Source of the DNA: Strix aluco
Lineage: Eukaryota; Chordata; Aves; Strigiformes; Strigidae
NCBI RefSeq assembly: GCF_031877795.1
Contig: NC_133970.1
Coordinates: 44,987,538 to 45,051,537, forward strand
Direction of reading: 5' to 3'
DNA: 64,000 nucleotides
This document shows positions 33,237 to 44,200 of this stretch, piece after piece. The position numbers and the translations under genes are program-made. A model generated the notes under the pieces. It searched no databases and had not been told where the DNA came from. It saw only the letters and a list, made by a program, of their open reading frames with translations. Position 1 is the first letter of the stretch. Each line of letters begins with the position of its first letter.

Positions 33237-34252
33237 TGTGCTGGGTTTGTGTGTGTGGCAGGGGTTTTTGGTACCAGGGGAGGAGGCTACAGCGGTGGCC
33301 CCTGTGAGAAGCTTCTCGAAGCTCCCTGGCTCCAAGTCGGACCTGCCTCTGGCCAAGGCTGAGCTAATTAGCGATGGTGGCTGCACCTCTGTGATAACGT
33401 ATTTAAGAAGGGGAATCTGGGAGGAGTTGGAGTTGTGAGGAGGAGTTGCGAAGAGGACACCTATGTAAAAACCAAGGTCAGTGGAAGAAAGGAGGAGGAA
33501 GGGGGGGAGGTGCGCCAGAGCAGAGACTCCCCTGCAGCCCATGGTGAGATGTCAAGGCCACCCCCCCCGCCACCCATGGAGGTCACTGGTGGAGCAGATG
33601 TCCACCTGCAGCCTGTGGAGGACTCTACACTGGAGCAGGTGGGTGCACCTGAAGAAGGCCAGGACTCTGTGGGAAGAAGCCTCCACTGTTGTAGTTTGGT
33701 GCTGGGAGGACTGCAATATGCAGGATAGATCCATGCCGGAGCAGCTCAGGAACAGCTGCAGCCTGTGGGAAGGATTCACGTCGGAGAAAGTTCATGGAGG
33801 ACCATCTCCCATGGGAGGGAAACCATGCTGGAGCAGGGGAAGAATGAGAGGAGTCCTCCCCTTGAGGAGGAAGGAGCGGCGGGACTGACCGCAACCCCCC
33901 ATTCTCTGCCCCCTGCGCCACTCGGGGAAGAGGTAGAGAAATCAGGAGCAAAGCTGAGCCCTGGAAGAAGGGAGGTATGGGGGGAAGGTGTTTTTAAGAT
34001 GTGGTAATGCTTCTCACTGTCCTACTCTGTCTGTTAAGTGTTATTGTTGTTCGTGTCTGAATTAAATTGATGTTCTTTTTCTTCCCCTATGGAGTCTGTC
34101 TTTTGCCCACGACTATAATGGGTGAGTCATCCCTCATCCTTATTTTGATTCCTGAGCCTTTTACTTTATTTTCTCCTCCCCATTCCTGAGGCAAAATGGG
34201 TGAGTGAGAGGCTGCATGGTGCTCAGTTTTCCTCTGGGCTCAAACCATGACA
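33237..34252 (+). mobile_element. Solo LTR of family 'A', copy 2 (~1.0 kb), in a PRLR intron
   Basis: Starts tgtgctgggtttgtg and ends ctcaaaccatgaca. The perfect 5-bp duplication atgtg lies at 33232-33236 and 34253-34257. It contains a tatttaagaagggg TATA-like box near 33400 and matches 19490-20493 throughout. It is inserted in antisense orientation to PRLR. Confidence 0.93.
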
Positions 34253-35109
34253 ATGTGATTGAAACTTTTGCAGTTATGTATTTGTGGCAAAATATGGTCT
34301 TATTTCATTAATAATATATATATTTTCTACTATTTAGAGTTGCAACATTTATTTTCCAAATTTCTAATTGCCTAAGGCAGATCTGAAAACAGGACATTTA
34401 AAAATTATTTTTCTATTAACAGTACTTCAGCAATGTCCATGTCAAATAATGGATAATACAAATAGTGACAGAAGAAGAATTGAGACAATCTGTTTAAAGT
34501 GTTTGACAAGATATGAAGTCATCCATATTTAATGTGTTGACTCAAAACCAACAGAACACAGACAACTATTTCCATGTGATAGTAGCTGCACTGTTATGCT
34601 CTGTTAGATTTGGCAATGCTTTCGGTCCAGTTACTAGTGAACAAATGAATGACTCTTACACAAGTATCTTGTGTAAGTACCTGGTATCTTGAGTTACAGA
34701 AGAAATCAACATGATTTTTAAATAGAGGGACAGGAGCAAAAAGTTATTGTCCTGGTTTTGGCTGGGATAGAGTTAATTTTTCTTCTTAGTAGCTAGACTA
34801 GTGCTGTGTTTTGGATTCAGTATGGGATTTGGTATGAGAAGAATGCTGATAACACACTGATGTTTTCAGTTGTTGCTAAGAGATCAAGGACTCTCCAACT
34901 CCCCATGTCCTGCCCATGCACAGGTGTACAAGAAGCTGGGAGGGAGCAGAGCCAAAGCACCGGACCCAAATTGGCCAATGGAATATTCCATATCATGTAA
35001 CATCATGCTCAGTATATAAAGGAGGGTCGGGCAGGGAAGGAGGGGCTTCTCCCTCGCTTCTGGGATTGCGGTTTCAGGATCTTGGTTTTCATTGGGATCG
35101 CTAGCCGAG

Positions 35110-38100
35110 AATCACAGAATCACAGAATCACAGAATCAACTAGGTTGGAAAGGACCTTGAAGATCATCTAGTCCAACCATTAACCTACCACTGCCAGTTC
35201 CCATCTACACCATATCTCTCAGCGCTATATCGACCCTAATCTTAAACACCTCCAGGGATGGGGATTCCACCACCTCCCTGGGCAATCCATTCCACTGCCT
35301 AATAACCCGTTCTGTAAAGAAATATTTCCTGACATCTAGTCTAAACCTTCCCTGACGCAACTTGAGGCCCTGCCCTCTTGTCCTATTGCTTGTTACTTGG
35401 TTAAAGAGACTCATCCCCAGCTCTCTGCAACCTCCTTTCAAGTAGTTGTAGAGGGCGATGAGGTCTCCCCTCAGCCTCCTCTTCTCCAGACTAAACAACC
35501 CCAGTTCCCTCAGCCGCTCCTCATACGACCTGTGCTCAAGACCCTTCATCAGCTTCGTTGCCCTTCTCTGGACACGCTCGAGTCATTCAATGGCCTTTTT
35601 GGAGTGAGGGGCCCAAAACTGAACACAGTCATCAAGGGGCGGCCTCACCAGTGCCGAGTACAGGGGTAAGATCACTTCCCTGTCTCTGCTGGCCACGCTA
35701 TTTCTGATGCAAGCCAGGATGCCATTGGCCTTCTTGGCCACCTGGGCACACTGCTGGCTCATGTTCAGCCGGCTGTCAATCAACCCCCCCAGGTCCCTCT
35801 CTGACTGGCAGCTCTCCAGCCACTCCTCCCCAAGCCTGTAGCGCTGCTGGGGGTTGTTATGGCCCAAGTGCAGCACCCGGCATTTGGCCTTATTGAACTT
35901 CATACAGTTGGCCTTGGCCCATCGCTCCAGCCTGTCCAGATCTCTCTGCAGAGCCTCCCTAACCTCGAGCAGATCAACACTCCCACCCAGCTTGGTGTCG
36001 TCTGCAAACTTACTGAGGGTGCATTCGATCCCCTCGTCTAGATCATCAATAAAGATGTTGAACAGGAGTGGCCCCAAAACCGAGCCCTGGGGGACACCAC
36101 TCGTGACCGGCCTCCAACCGGATTTAACTCCGTTCACCACAACTCTTTGGGCCCGGCCATCCAGCCAGTTTTTTACCCAGCAAAGCGTGCGATCATCTAA
36201 GCCTCGAGCAGCCAGTTTTACCAGGAGAATGTTGTGGGAAACGGTGTCAAAGGCCTTGCTAAAGTCAAGGTAAACTACATCCACAGCCTTTCCCTCATCC
36301 AATAAGTAGGTTACTTTGTCGTAGAAGGAGATCAGGTTTGTCAAGCAGGACCTGCCTTTCATAAACCCATGCTGACTGGGCCTGATCCCCTGGTTGTCCC
36401 GCATGTGTTGTAAGATGGTACTCAGGATGAGCTGCTCCATCAGCTTCCCGGGTATCAAAGTCAAGCTGACAGGCCTGTAATTTCCTGGATCATCCTTCCG
36501 ACCCTTCTTATAGATGGGCGTCACATTGGATAGTTTCCAATCTGTCGGGATTTCCCCGGTCAGCCAGGACTGCTGGTAAATGATGGAAATCGGCTTGGCG
36601 AGCACCCCAGCCAGCTCCTTCAGCACCCTCGGGTGTATTCCATCTGGTCCCATAGACTTGTGTGTGTCTATGTGGTGTAGCAGGTCACTGACTCTCTCCT
36701 GGATTGCGGGGGGGTCGTTCTCCCCGTCTCTATCATCTGGCTGAGGGGGCTGGATTTCCTCAATACAACTAGTCTTGTTATTAAAGACTGAGGCAAAGAA
36801 GGCATTAAGGACCTCAGCCTTCCCCTCATCACTTGTTACCAAGTTTCCTTCAGCATCTAGCAGGGGATGGAGACTCTCCCTGGTCTTTCTTTTGCTATTG
36901 ACATACTTATAGAAACATTTCTTGTTATCTTTGATTGCTGAAGCCAGATTAATTTCCAGCTGGGCTTTGGACCTCCTGATTTCCGCCCTGCATAGCCTCA
37001 CAGCCTCTTTGTAATCACTGTGAGTGGCTAGCCCCTTCCTCCAAAGGCTGTAAATTCTCCTTTTCTCCTTGAGTTGCAGCCAAAGCTCCCTGTTCAGCCA
37101 GGGTGGTCTTCTCTGCTGCCTGCTCCTCTTAGAGCACCTGGGGACTGCCTGCTCCTGAGCCATTAAGACTTCCTTCTTAAAGAGTGCCCAGCCTTCCTTG
37201 ACCCCTATACCCTTCAGGACCGTCTCCCAAGGGATCCTGTCAAGCAGGTGCCTAAACAAGACAAAATCAGGTCTTTGGAAGTCCAGGATGTCAGTCCTGC
37301 TTAGTCCTTTCCTGGCCTCCCTAAGAATAGAGAACTCTATTATTTCATGATTGCTGTGCCCTAGTTGTCCTCCAACTGCCACATCATCCACCAGTCCATC
37401 TCTGTTCACAAGGAGGAGATCTAGCAGGGCACCTTCTCTGGTTGGTTCTCTTACCAGCTGTGTTAGGAAGTTATCTCCCACACATTCCAGGAATCTCCGG
37501 GACTGGTCCCGCTCTGCTGTGCTGTATTTCCAGCAGATGTCTGGGAAGTTGAAGTCCCCCACAGGAACAAGGGCAAGCGATCGTGAGATTTCACCCAAGT
37601 GCCTATAGAATATTTCATCCACCTCTCTGTCCTGGGTGGGTGGCCTATAGTAGACTCCTACTACAACATCTGCCCTGTTGGCCTTCCCCCTGATTCTAAC
37701 ACAAAGACACTCCACCCTGTCTTCACTACACTTGTACTCAAAGCAATCATAACAGTCCCTAACATACAGCGCCACCCCACCGCCTCTCCTTCCTTGTCTG
37801 TCCCTTCTAAAGAGCTTGTAGCCCTCAACAGGCGCACTCCAGTCATGGGAGGCATCCCACCATGTTTCTGTGATAGCCACAACATCATAATTTTCCTGTT
37901 TCATCACCCCTTCAAGCTCCTCCTGTTTGTTACCCATGCTGCGTGCATTGGTATACATGCACTTCAGATGGGCTGATGTTTTCCCCCCTTCCCCCTTCAG
38001 ATCTAGTTTAAAGCTCTGTCAATGAGCCCAGCTAACTCCTGCCCCAAGATCCTCTTCCCCTTCTGGGACAAGTGTTTCCCATGTAAGGCCCAGAGGTCTG

Positions 38101-39055
38101 GTGCCCTGTATACCAACCCATGATCGAAAAAACCAAAGCCCTGACGGTGACACCAGTCTTGAAGCCACGAATTCATCTGCTGTGTTCTTCGGTGTTCATC
38201 CTCATCCATCCCCCCAACTGGAGGGATGGAGGAGAACACAACCTGTGCCCCCGACCCCTTGATCAGTTTCCCCAAGGTCCTGAAATCTCGCTTCATTAAT
38301 TTAATACTTCTCCTGCTAATGTCATCACTACCTACCTGAAAAACCAGAAGAGGGTAATAGTCCTTGGGTTTAACTAGAGAGGGGAGTCTTCTTGTGAGGT
38401 CCTTGATGCGGGCCCCAGGGAGGCAGCAGACTTCCCTATGATGCGGGTCTGGTCTGCATATGGGGCCTTCGACACCCTTCAGAGTGGAGTCCCCCACTAC
38501 AATGACTCTTCTGGGGTTCCTTTCAGAGCTGGTTTTAATACCTTTTCTAGAGTGACCTGGCCTTGGTGGTCCTTGATCTTCCTCATTGTTTGTCTCATTC
38601 TCTTCCTCCATGTCTTCATTCAAAAGTTCCAGGACCCCAAATCTATTGTGAAGAGGCACCATGGAGGGTGAGGGAGGTTGGGAGAGAATTTTCTTGCCTC
38701 CCTGAGCAGGGACCTGTTTCCAGTCTCCCTCATCTCTTAAGTCCCCTCCTTCTGCCTGGTAGCATGAGGGTGAGGGATCACCTGCCTTGCCTGGAGTCTC
38801 TATTTGCTCCTGTTGATTCATGTGTGCCAAGGTGGAACTCCACCAATCAATCTCCCTTTCACATTCCCTAATACTTCTTAATCTCTCGACCTCTTCTTTG
38901 AGTTCTGCCACCAGGCTGAGCAGGTCATCCAGCTGGTCGCAGCGCACACAGGCACTGTCACTGTGGCCCTCCAACAGCACTGACAGGCTCAGGCACTCCC
39001 TGCAGCCTGGGACCTGGACTGCTGCATGTTTGCGTGGTTGCTCAGTCTGGGTCAG
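35110..39055 (-). mobile_element. CR1 LINE, nearly full length
   Basis: The 3' end at low coordinate carries about four (aatcacag) units, the CR1 3' microsatellite. It contains ORF1 (38003-39082, joined to LTR sequence at its start) and ORF2 (35583-37958), the order expected for CR1. ORF2 continues in the same frame beyond one TGA to 35205. It is the most complete retrotransposon in the window and a useful reference for the copies at 5090, 42181 and 60500. The 5' end is truncated within ORF1. Confidence 0.95.
35583..37958 (-). CDS. CR1 ORF2: endonuclease-reverse transcriptase (791 codons)
   Basis: It starts [11 protein letters not shown]. The apurinic-endonuclease-like domain has [17 protein letters not shown] and [11 protein letters not shown] motifs are [31 protein letters not shown] and the catalytic F-A-D-D-T-K-L. 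These proteins nick target DNA and copy the CR1 RNA. The frame ends at a TGA after K-K-A-I-E. Downstream (35205-35582) the same frame continues with the usual CR1 C-terminal sequence (L-E-R-V-Q-R-R, then E-H-R-S-Y-E-E-R-L). No intact start or upstream part before M-Y-T-N is evident. Confidence 0.9.
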   Translation of the reverse strand: MYTNARSMGNKQEELEGVMKQENYDVVAITETWWDASHDWSAPVEGYKLFRRDRQGRRGGGVALYVRDCYDCFEYKCSEDRVECLCVRIRGKANRADVVVGVYYRPPTQDREVDEIFYRHLGEISRSLALVPVGDFNFPDICWKYSTAERDQSRRFLECVGDNFLTQLVREPTREGALLDLLLVNRDGLVDDVAVGGQLGHSNHEIIEFSILREARKGLSRTDILDFQRPDFVLFRHLLDRIPWETVLKGIGVKEGWALFKKEVLMAQEQAVPRCSKRSRQQRRPPWLNRELWLQLKEKRRIYSLWRKGLATHSDYKEAVRLCRAEIRRSKAQLEINLASAIKDNKKCFYKYVNSKRKTRESLHPLLDAEGNLVTSDEGKAEVLNAFFASVFNNKTSCIEEIQPPQPDDRDGENDPPAIQERVSDLLHHIDTHKSMGPDGIHPRVLKELAGVLAKPISIIYQQSWLTGEIPTDWKLSNVTPIYKKGRKDDPGNYRPVSLTLIPGKLMEQLILSTILQHMRDNQGIRPSQHGFMKGRSCLTNLISFYDKVTYLLDEGKAVDVVYLDFSKAFDTVSHNILLVKLAARGLDDRTLCWVKNWLDGRAQRVVVNGVKSGWRPVTSGVPQGSVLGPLLFNIFIDDLDEGIECTLSKFADDTKLGGSVDLLEVREALQRDLDRLERWAKANCMKFNKAKCRVLHLGHNNPQQRYRLGEEWLESCQSERDLGGLIDSRLNMSQQCAQVAKKANGILACIRNSVASRDREVILPLYSALVRPPLDDCVQFWAPHSKKAIE

Positions 39056-39082
39056 CAGGTGGTGAGCAGTCGCATTGTGCAT
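38003..39082 (-). CDS. CR1 ORF1 (359 codons): coiled coil plus SGNH-hydrolase-like domain, chimeric start
   Basis: Residues ~1-10 come from the flanking LTR read backwards. CR1 ORF1 follows: two C-x2-C pairs near residues 27-53, a Leu/Glu-rich coiled coil (about 55-75), an acidic linker with [11 protein letters not shown], then an esterase-like domain with V-I-V-V-G-D-S (GDS block), C-C-L-P-G-A-R and V-F-Q-V-G-S-D-D. The last catalytic block reads A-L-H-G-K-H-L-S; the family form is D-x-x-H, so the Asp is His here. The copy at 63044-63337 keeps D-G-M-H. Such ORF1 proteins bind RNA/lipid in other CR1 elements; activity here is doubtful. Confidence 0.85.
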   Translation of the reverse strand: MHNATAHHLLTQTEQPRKHAAVQVPGCRECLSLSVLLEGHSDSACVRCDQLDDLLSLVAELKEEVERLRSIRECEREIDWWSSTLAHMNQQEQIETPGKAGDPSPSCYQAEGGDLRDEGDWKQVPAQGGKKILSQPPSPSMVPLHNRFGVLELLNEDMEEENETNNEEDQGPPRPGHSRKGIKTSSERNPRRVIVVGDSTLKGVEGPICRPDPHHREVCCLPGARIKDLTRRLPSLVKPKDYYPLLVFQVGSDDISRRSIKLMKRDFRTLGKLIKGSGAQVVFSSIPPVGGMDEDEHRRTQQMNSWLQDWCHRQGFGFFDHGLVYRAPDLWALHGKHLSQKGKRILGQELAGLIDRALN

Positions 39083-39542
39083 TACCCGTTTGTACTTTCT
39101 ATTACTGTTATTGTTTTATTTTATTTCAATTATTAAACTGTTTCTATCTCAACCTATAAGTCTCCCTACCTTTACCCCTCCAATTCCTTTCCCCATCCCC
39201 CAGGCAGAGGAGGGTGACAGAGTGGCTGCGTGGTTTTTGGCTGCCAGCTGCGTTTAAACCATGACAATTATGTAGGCATATCTTTATTAGAAGTGACTTT
39301 CTAGTAAATCACAGCCTGTTTGTCATAGTCAGTTTCAGCAGAGGCCAAGGCCGAGGTAGATCAACAAGACTAAATACACAATTACACACAAAATACAGTA
39401 AGATGCACTAAGCTGTTCCTCCAGCACTATGAAGTATCTGGGTGAGGAACTGGGTTTTCAGAGCTGCCATTTAGGCACCTTTCACAACACTGAACTGGCT
39501 AGAATTTAAACACAGTCAACAGAACAGCAATTATCCACTCAC

Positions 39543-39684
39543 AAATGAGGATTTGAATGCATCTTTCAGAGTTCCATTCACTCCATTCTCCAAGGTCTAA
39601 CATGCAACAGACCTGAACAACATACTTTACCCCAGCATGTAACCTAATCACTTTGTACTGTGTCTGCACTTCAACAGGTATTGT
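39543..39684 (-). pseudogene. PRLR: PRLR N-terminal repeat, D2 second exon: acceptor destroyed
   Basis: This is homologous to the WSxWS exon at 28268-28412. The frame is open for 142 nt and encodes V-E-V-Q-T-Q-Y-K-V-I-R-L-H-A-G, then C-C-M-L-D-L-G-E-W-S-E-W-N-S-E-R. The expected 3' splice site reads TTTTCTTTTCCAA where AG is required (AA at 39686-39685). The donor GTGAGT remains. P-N at the exon end has become L-I. The conserved Cys context V-R-C is V-C-C. The exon cannot be included by normal splicing. Confidence 0.9.
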
Positions 39685-41248
39685 TTGGAAAAGAAAATGG
39701 ACTGGAAAAATAATAAAGAATTGGGCCACTGACTTTTGAAAGGCAAGGGTTTCAGTCAGGTATTTTATAAGATGTTAATTACAAAGAAGCAAAGGTAGTG
39801 ACTGACTTAACACAAAAACTCACTTCATTGACCCTGAGATTCTGGTACTTGAGAACATATAGTTAACTGTAGACTTCTTATAAGTTAGTACTCCATCAGA
39901 TCCACAATGCAAGGAACACTATAGGTAGTCCAAGCCACAGATAAATCCTCTGTGTAATGCTTCTTAGTAGCTAGTTTCAGTGATCATTAAGTGCCTTAGT
40001 CTCTTTTAATCTCCAGAAGTCTTTCAAGACACATAACTTTCTCCATTGACAAGGCAACAATAATATAGGTAGCCTTGAGACCATCTGACCATGACTTTAA
40101 GAATGATATTTTATCCTGGTATCTCAGCTGTGGGAGTACTGTGGCTCACTCCTAGCAAAATGGCAACAGCTGGGAATGTCAATGTAAATAGTGTGTGTGT
40201 GAGTAGGACACCCCAAACTTTCTGAGAGAGGGATTGCCCCCAACTGATCATGTTGAAGAAGATAATGACTCCAGTCCAATTAAATAGTAATTAGGGAATG
40301 ACTGAGAGACTTCTGAAACAAAAAAGTTCAGCTTGAAAAGCAGTATTAAAGAAGCATGAAAATTTGGACTAGTGGGTGTGTATACACACACATGAGAAAC
40401 AGCAGTAGCTAAAGTTTAGCCTGATGCTATCAGAAGATGCTCTGCTAGTATCATGACCTCTGCCTGGGTCAGACAGAGGAGCCTCCCTTGCTGATACTGT
40501 GAGTAGCTGCACTCCAGATAGTGTGGGCTGCAGCAGACAGGGACCCACACCATGGGTGTATGCATGTGACTGTGTGGGTGCTTTCTCTTTGGTGTGTGGC
40601 TTAGTAGACTGTAGGAAGGGGCATGGGTTTATATTAAGTTAAAGCATTCATGTCCCCTGCAGAAGGGGCTATAAATAGGGGAGTTTGTACTCCCTGAAGG
40701 GTGCAGCGTGTTTGTAATTTATCCTTTCTGGGAGAGAGTAATTTATGTATATAGCATGTTTCTGGCACTACTTATAAAATGTGTTTATAAATTTGTAATG
40801 TCTATTAACATTTTTAAGTGCCCAGTACTGTGATGTATCTGTTATATTGCTGATACTGACCTTGACTGCATAGTTAACTGATTTCTGATTAATTACATCT
40901 TAATGAGTTGATAAACTGCTTTGATCCTGATTTGGTTTAAACTATGTGAACTGAACATTCCCTTGCTGTGATACTTGGGAACAGACACATTGATGAAAAT
41001 TACAATTAAGTATTAAATCAGTGGACTAAATAGTGGGGGTTTTACTTTTTTTTTAGTATATGACCTTAGGAAAATTATACAAATACCTTGAATTTCACTG
41101 TCACTACAAACCACTACAGAATTTCTCTTCCTTTAATCTGATTTGGTTATATTAATTTTGCTATCCATAGTGAAACTAAAGTGTTTATAATACCAGTTAA
41201 ACTCAGACAAGAGAACTCACTGAAAAGAACATTTATAAAATAAATATC

Positions 41249-44200
41249 ATAGAATCACAGAATGGTTTGGGTTGTAAGGGACCTTAAAGATCATCTAGTT
41301 CCAACCCCCCCTGCCATGGGCAGGGACACCTTCCACTAGCCCAGGTTGCTCAAAGCCCCGTCCAACCTGGCCTTGAACCCTTCCAGGGAGGGGGCAGCCA
41401 CAGCTTCTCTGGGCAACCTGTTCCTGTGTCTCACCACTCTCACAGTAAAGAATTTCTTCCTTATATCTAATCTAAATCTACCCTCTTTCAGTTTAAAACT
41501 GTTACCCCTCATCCTATCACTACTGTCCCTGATGAGGAGTCCCTCCCCATCTTTCCTGTAGGCCCCCTTTAAGTACTGGAAGGCTGCTATAAGGTCTCTC
41601 CAGAGTGTTTCTCCTCTAGGCTGAACAACACCAACACTGTCTTCATACAGGAGGTGCTCCAGCCCCCTGATCATCTTCGTGGCCTCCTCTGGACCCACTC
41701 AAGCAGGTCCATGTCCTTCTTATGTTGGGGGCCCCAGAGCTGGACACAGCACTCCAGGTGGGGTCTCACAAGAGCAGAGTAGAGGGGGAGAATCCCCTCC
41801 CTCGACCTGCTGGCCACACTTCTCTTGATGCAGCCCAGGACACAGTTGGCTTTCTGGGCTGTGTGTGCACATTGCTGGCTCATAGTCAGTTTTCCATCCA
41901 CTAATGCCCCCAAGACGTTCTCTGCAGGGCTGCTCTCAATGCACTCATCGCCCAGGCTGGATTTGTGCTTGGGATTGCCCAGACTCACGTACAGGACCTT
42001 GCACTTGGCCTTGTTGAACTTCATGAGGTTTGCATGGGCCCACCTCTCAAGCCTGTCCAGGTCCCTCTGGATCGCATCTCTTGCCTCCTGCGTGTCGACC
42101 GCACCACACAGCTCGGTGTCATTGGCAAACTTGCTGAAGGTGCACAAAATCCCACTGTTCATGTCCCCGACAAAGATGTTCACAGAATCACAGAATCATC
42201 TAGGTTGGAAAAGACCTTGAAGATCATCCAGTCCAACCATCAACCCAACATTAACAGTTCCCCACTCCACCATATCCCTCAGCGCTAAGTCGACCCTACT
42301 CTTAAACACCTCCAGGGATGGGGACTCCACCACCTCCCTGGGCAGCCCATTCCAATGCCCAACAGCCCGTTCTGTAAAGAAATGTTTCCTAATATCTAGT
42401 CTAAACCTTCCCTGGCGCAACTTGAGGCCATTCCCTCTTGTCCTATCGCTTGTTACTTGGTTCAAGAGACTCATCCCCAGCTCTCTGTAACCTCCTTTCA
42501 GGGAGTTGTAGAGGGCGATGAGGTCTCCCCTCAGCCTCCTCTTCTCCAGACTAAACAACCCCAGTTCCCTCAGCTGCTCCTCATAAGACCTGTGCTCCAG
42601 ACCCTGCACCAGCTCCGTTGCCCTTCTCTGGACACGCTCGAGTCATTCAATGGCCTTTTTGTAGTGAGGGGCCCAAAACTGAACCCAGTCATCAAGGGGC
42701 GGCCTCACCAGTGCCAAGTACAGGGGTAAGATCACTTCCCTGTCCCTGCTGGCCACGCTATTTCTGATACAGGCCAGGATGCCATTGGCCTTCTTGGCCA
42801 CCTGGGAACACTGCTGGCTCATGTTCAGCCAGCTGTCAATCAACCCCCCCAGGTCCCTCTCTGACTGGCAGCTCTCCAGCCACTCCTCCCCAAGCCTGTA
42901 GCACTGCTGGGGGTTGTTGTGGCCCAAGGGCAGCACCCGGCATTTGGCCTTATTGAAACTCCTCCAGTTGGCCTCAGCCCATCGCTCCAGCCTGTCCAGA
43001 TCTCTCTGCAGAGCCTCCCTACCCTTGAGCAGATCAACACTCCCACCCAACTGGGTGTCATCTGCAAACTTACTGAGGGTGCACTCGATCCCCTCATCTA
43101 GGTCATCAATAAAGATGTTACACAGGAGTGGCCCCAAACCAAGCCCTGGGGGACACCACTCGTGACCGGCCACCAACTGGATTTAACTCCGTTCACCACA
43201 ACTCTTTGGACCTGGCCATCTGGCCACTTTTTTACCCACCAAAGTGTGTGCCCATCCAAGCCTCGAGCAGCCAGTTTTGCCAGGAGAATGCTGTGGGAAA
43301 CAGTGTCAAAGGCCTTGCTAAAGTCAAGGTAAACAACATCCACAGCCTTTCCCTCATCCAATAAGCAGGTCGCCCTGTCGTAGAAGGAGATCAGGTTTGT
43401 CAAGCAGGACCTGCCTTTCATAAACCCATGCTGACTGGGCCTGATCATCTGGTTGTCCTGCATGTGTTGTATGGTGGTACTCAGGATGAGCTGCTCCATC
43501 AGCTTTGCGGGCACCGACGTCAAGCTGACAGGCCTGTAATTTCCCAGATCATCCTTCCGACCCTTCTTATAGATGGGCGTCACATTGGCCAGTTTCCAAT
43601 CTGTCGGGACCTCCCTGGTCAGCCAGGACTGCTGGTAAATGATGGAAAGCGGCTTGGCGAGCACCCCAGCCAGCTCCTTCAGCACCCTCGGGTGTATCCC
43701 ATCCGGTCCCATAGACTTGTGTATGTATGTCTATGTGATGCAGCAGGTCACTGACTCTCTCCTGGATTGTGGGGGGGTCGTTCCCCCAGTCTCTGTCTTC
43801 TGGCTGAGGAGGCTGGATTCCCTCAGTACAACTGGTCTTGCTATTAAAGACTGAGTCAAAGAAGGCATTAAGGACCTCAGCCTTTTCCTCATCACTCGTT
43901 GCCATGTTTCCTCCTGCGTCTAGCAGGGGATGGAGGCTCTCCCTGGTCTTTCTTTTGCTGCTCACATACTTATAGAAACATTTCTTGTTGTCCTTGATTG
44001 CTGAAGCCAGATTAATTTCTAGCTGGGCTTTAGACCTCCTGATTTCCGCCCTGCATAGCCTCACAGCCTCTTTGTAATCACTGTGAGTGGCTAACCCCTT
44101 CTTCCAAAGGCTGTAAACTCTCCTTTTCTCCCTGAGTTCCAGCCAAAGCCCCCTGTTCAGCCAGGGTGGTCTTCTCTGTTGCCGGCTTCTCTTACAGCAC

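Larger units (their letters stand above)
34748..39266 (+). mobile_element. LTR of family 'C', split by a near-full CR1
   Basis: The left part 34748-35109 starts tgtcctggttttggctggg and has a TATA box cagtatataaagg near 35010. The right part ~39056-39266 runs ggtgagcagtcgcattg...gcgtttaaaccatgaca. The flanks are gttat (34743-34747) and attat (39267-39271), a 5-bp duplication with one mismatch. The CR1 at 35110-39055 lies inside. It is in the PRLR intron between the fossil repeat and the functional D1 exon. Confidence 0.85.

Noticed and set aside
35110..35137. Short direct repeats (aatcacag)n as a possible CRISPR-like array
   Set aside because: They are the 3' terminal microsatellite of a CR1 LINE in a vertebrate genome; no spacers.
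35854..37976. Plus-strand ORFs antisense to CR1 (60-139 codons), repeated near 5.8, 43 and 61 kb
   Set aside because: They are reverse-strand shadows of the CR1 reverse transcriptase and endonuclease frames.
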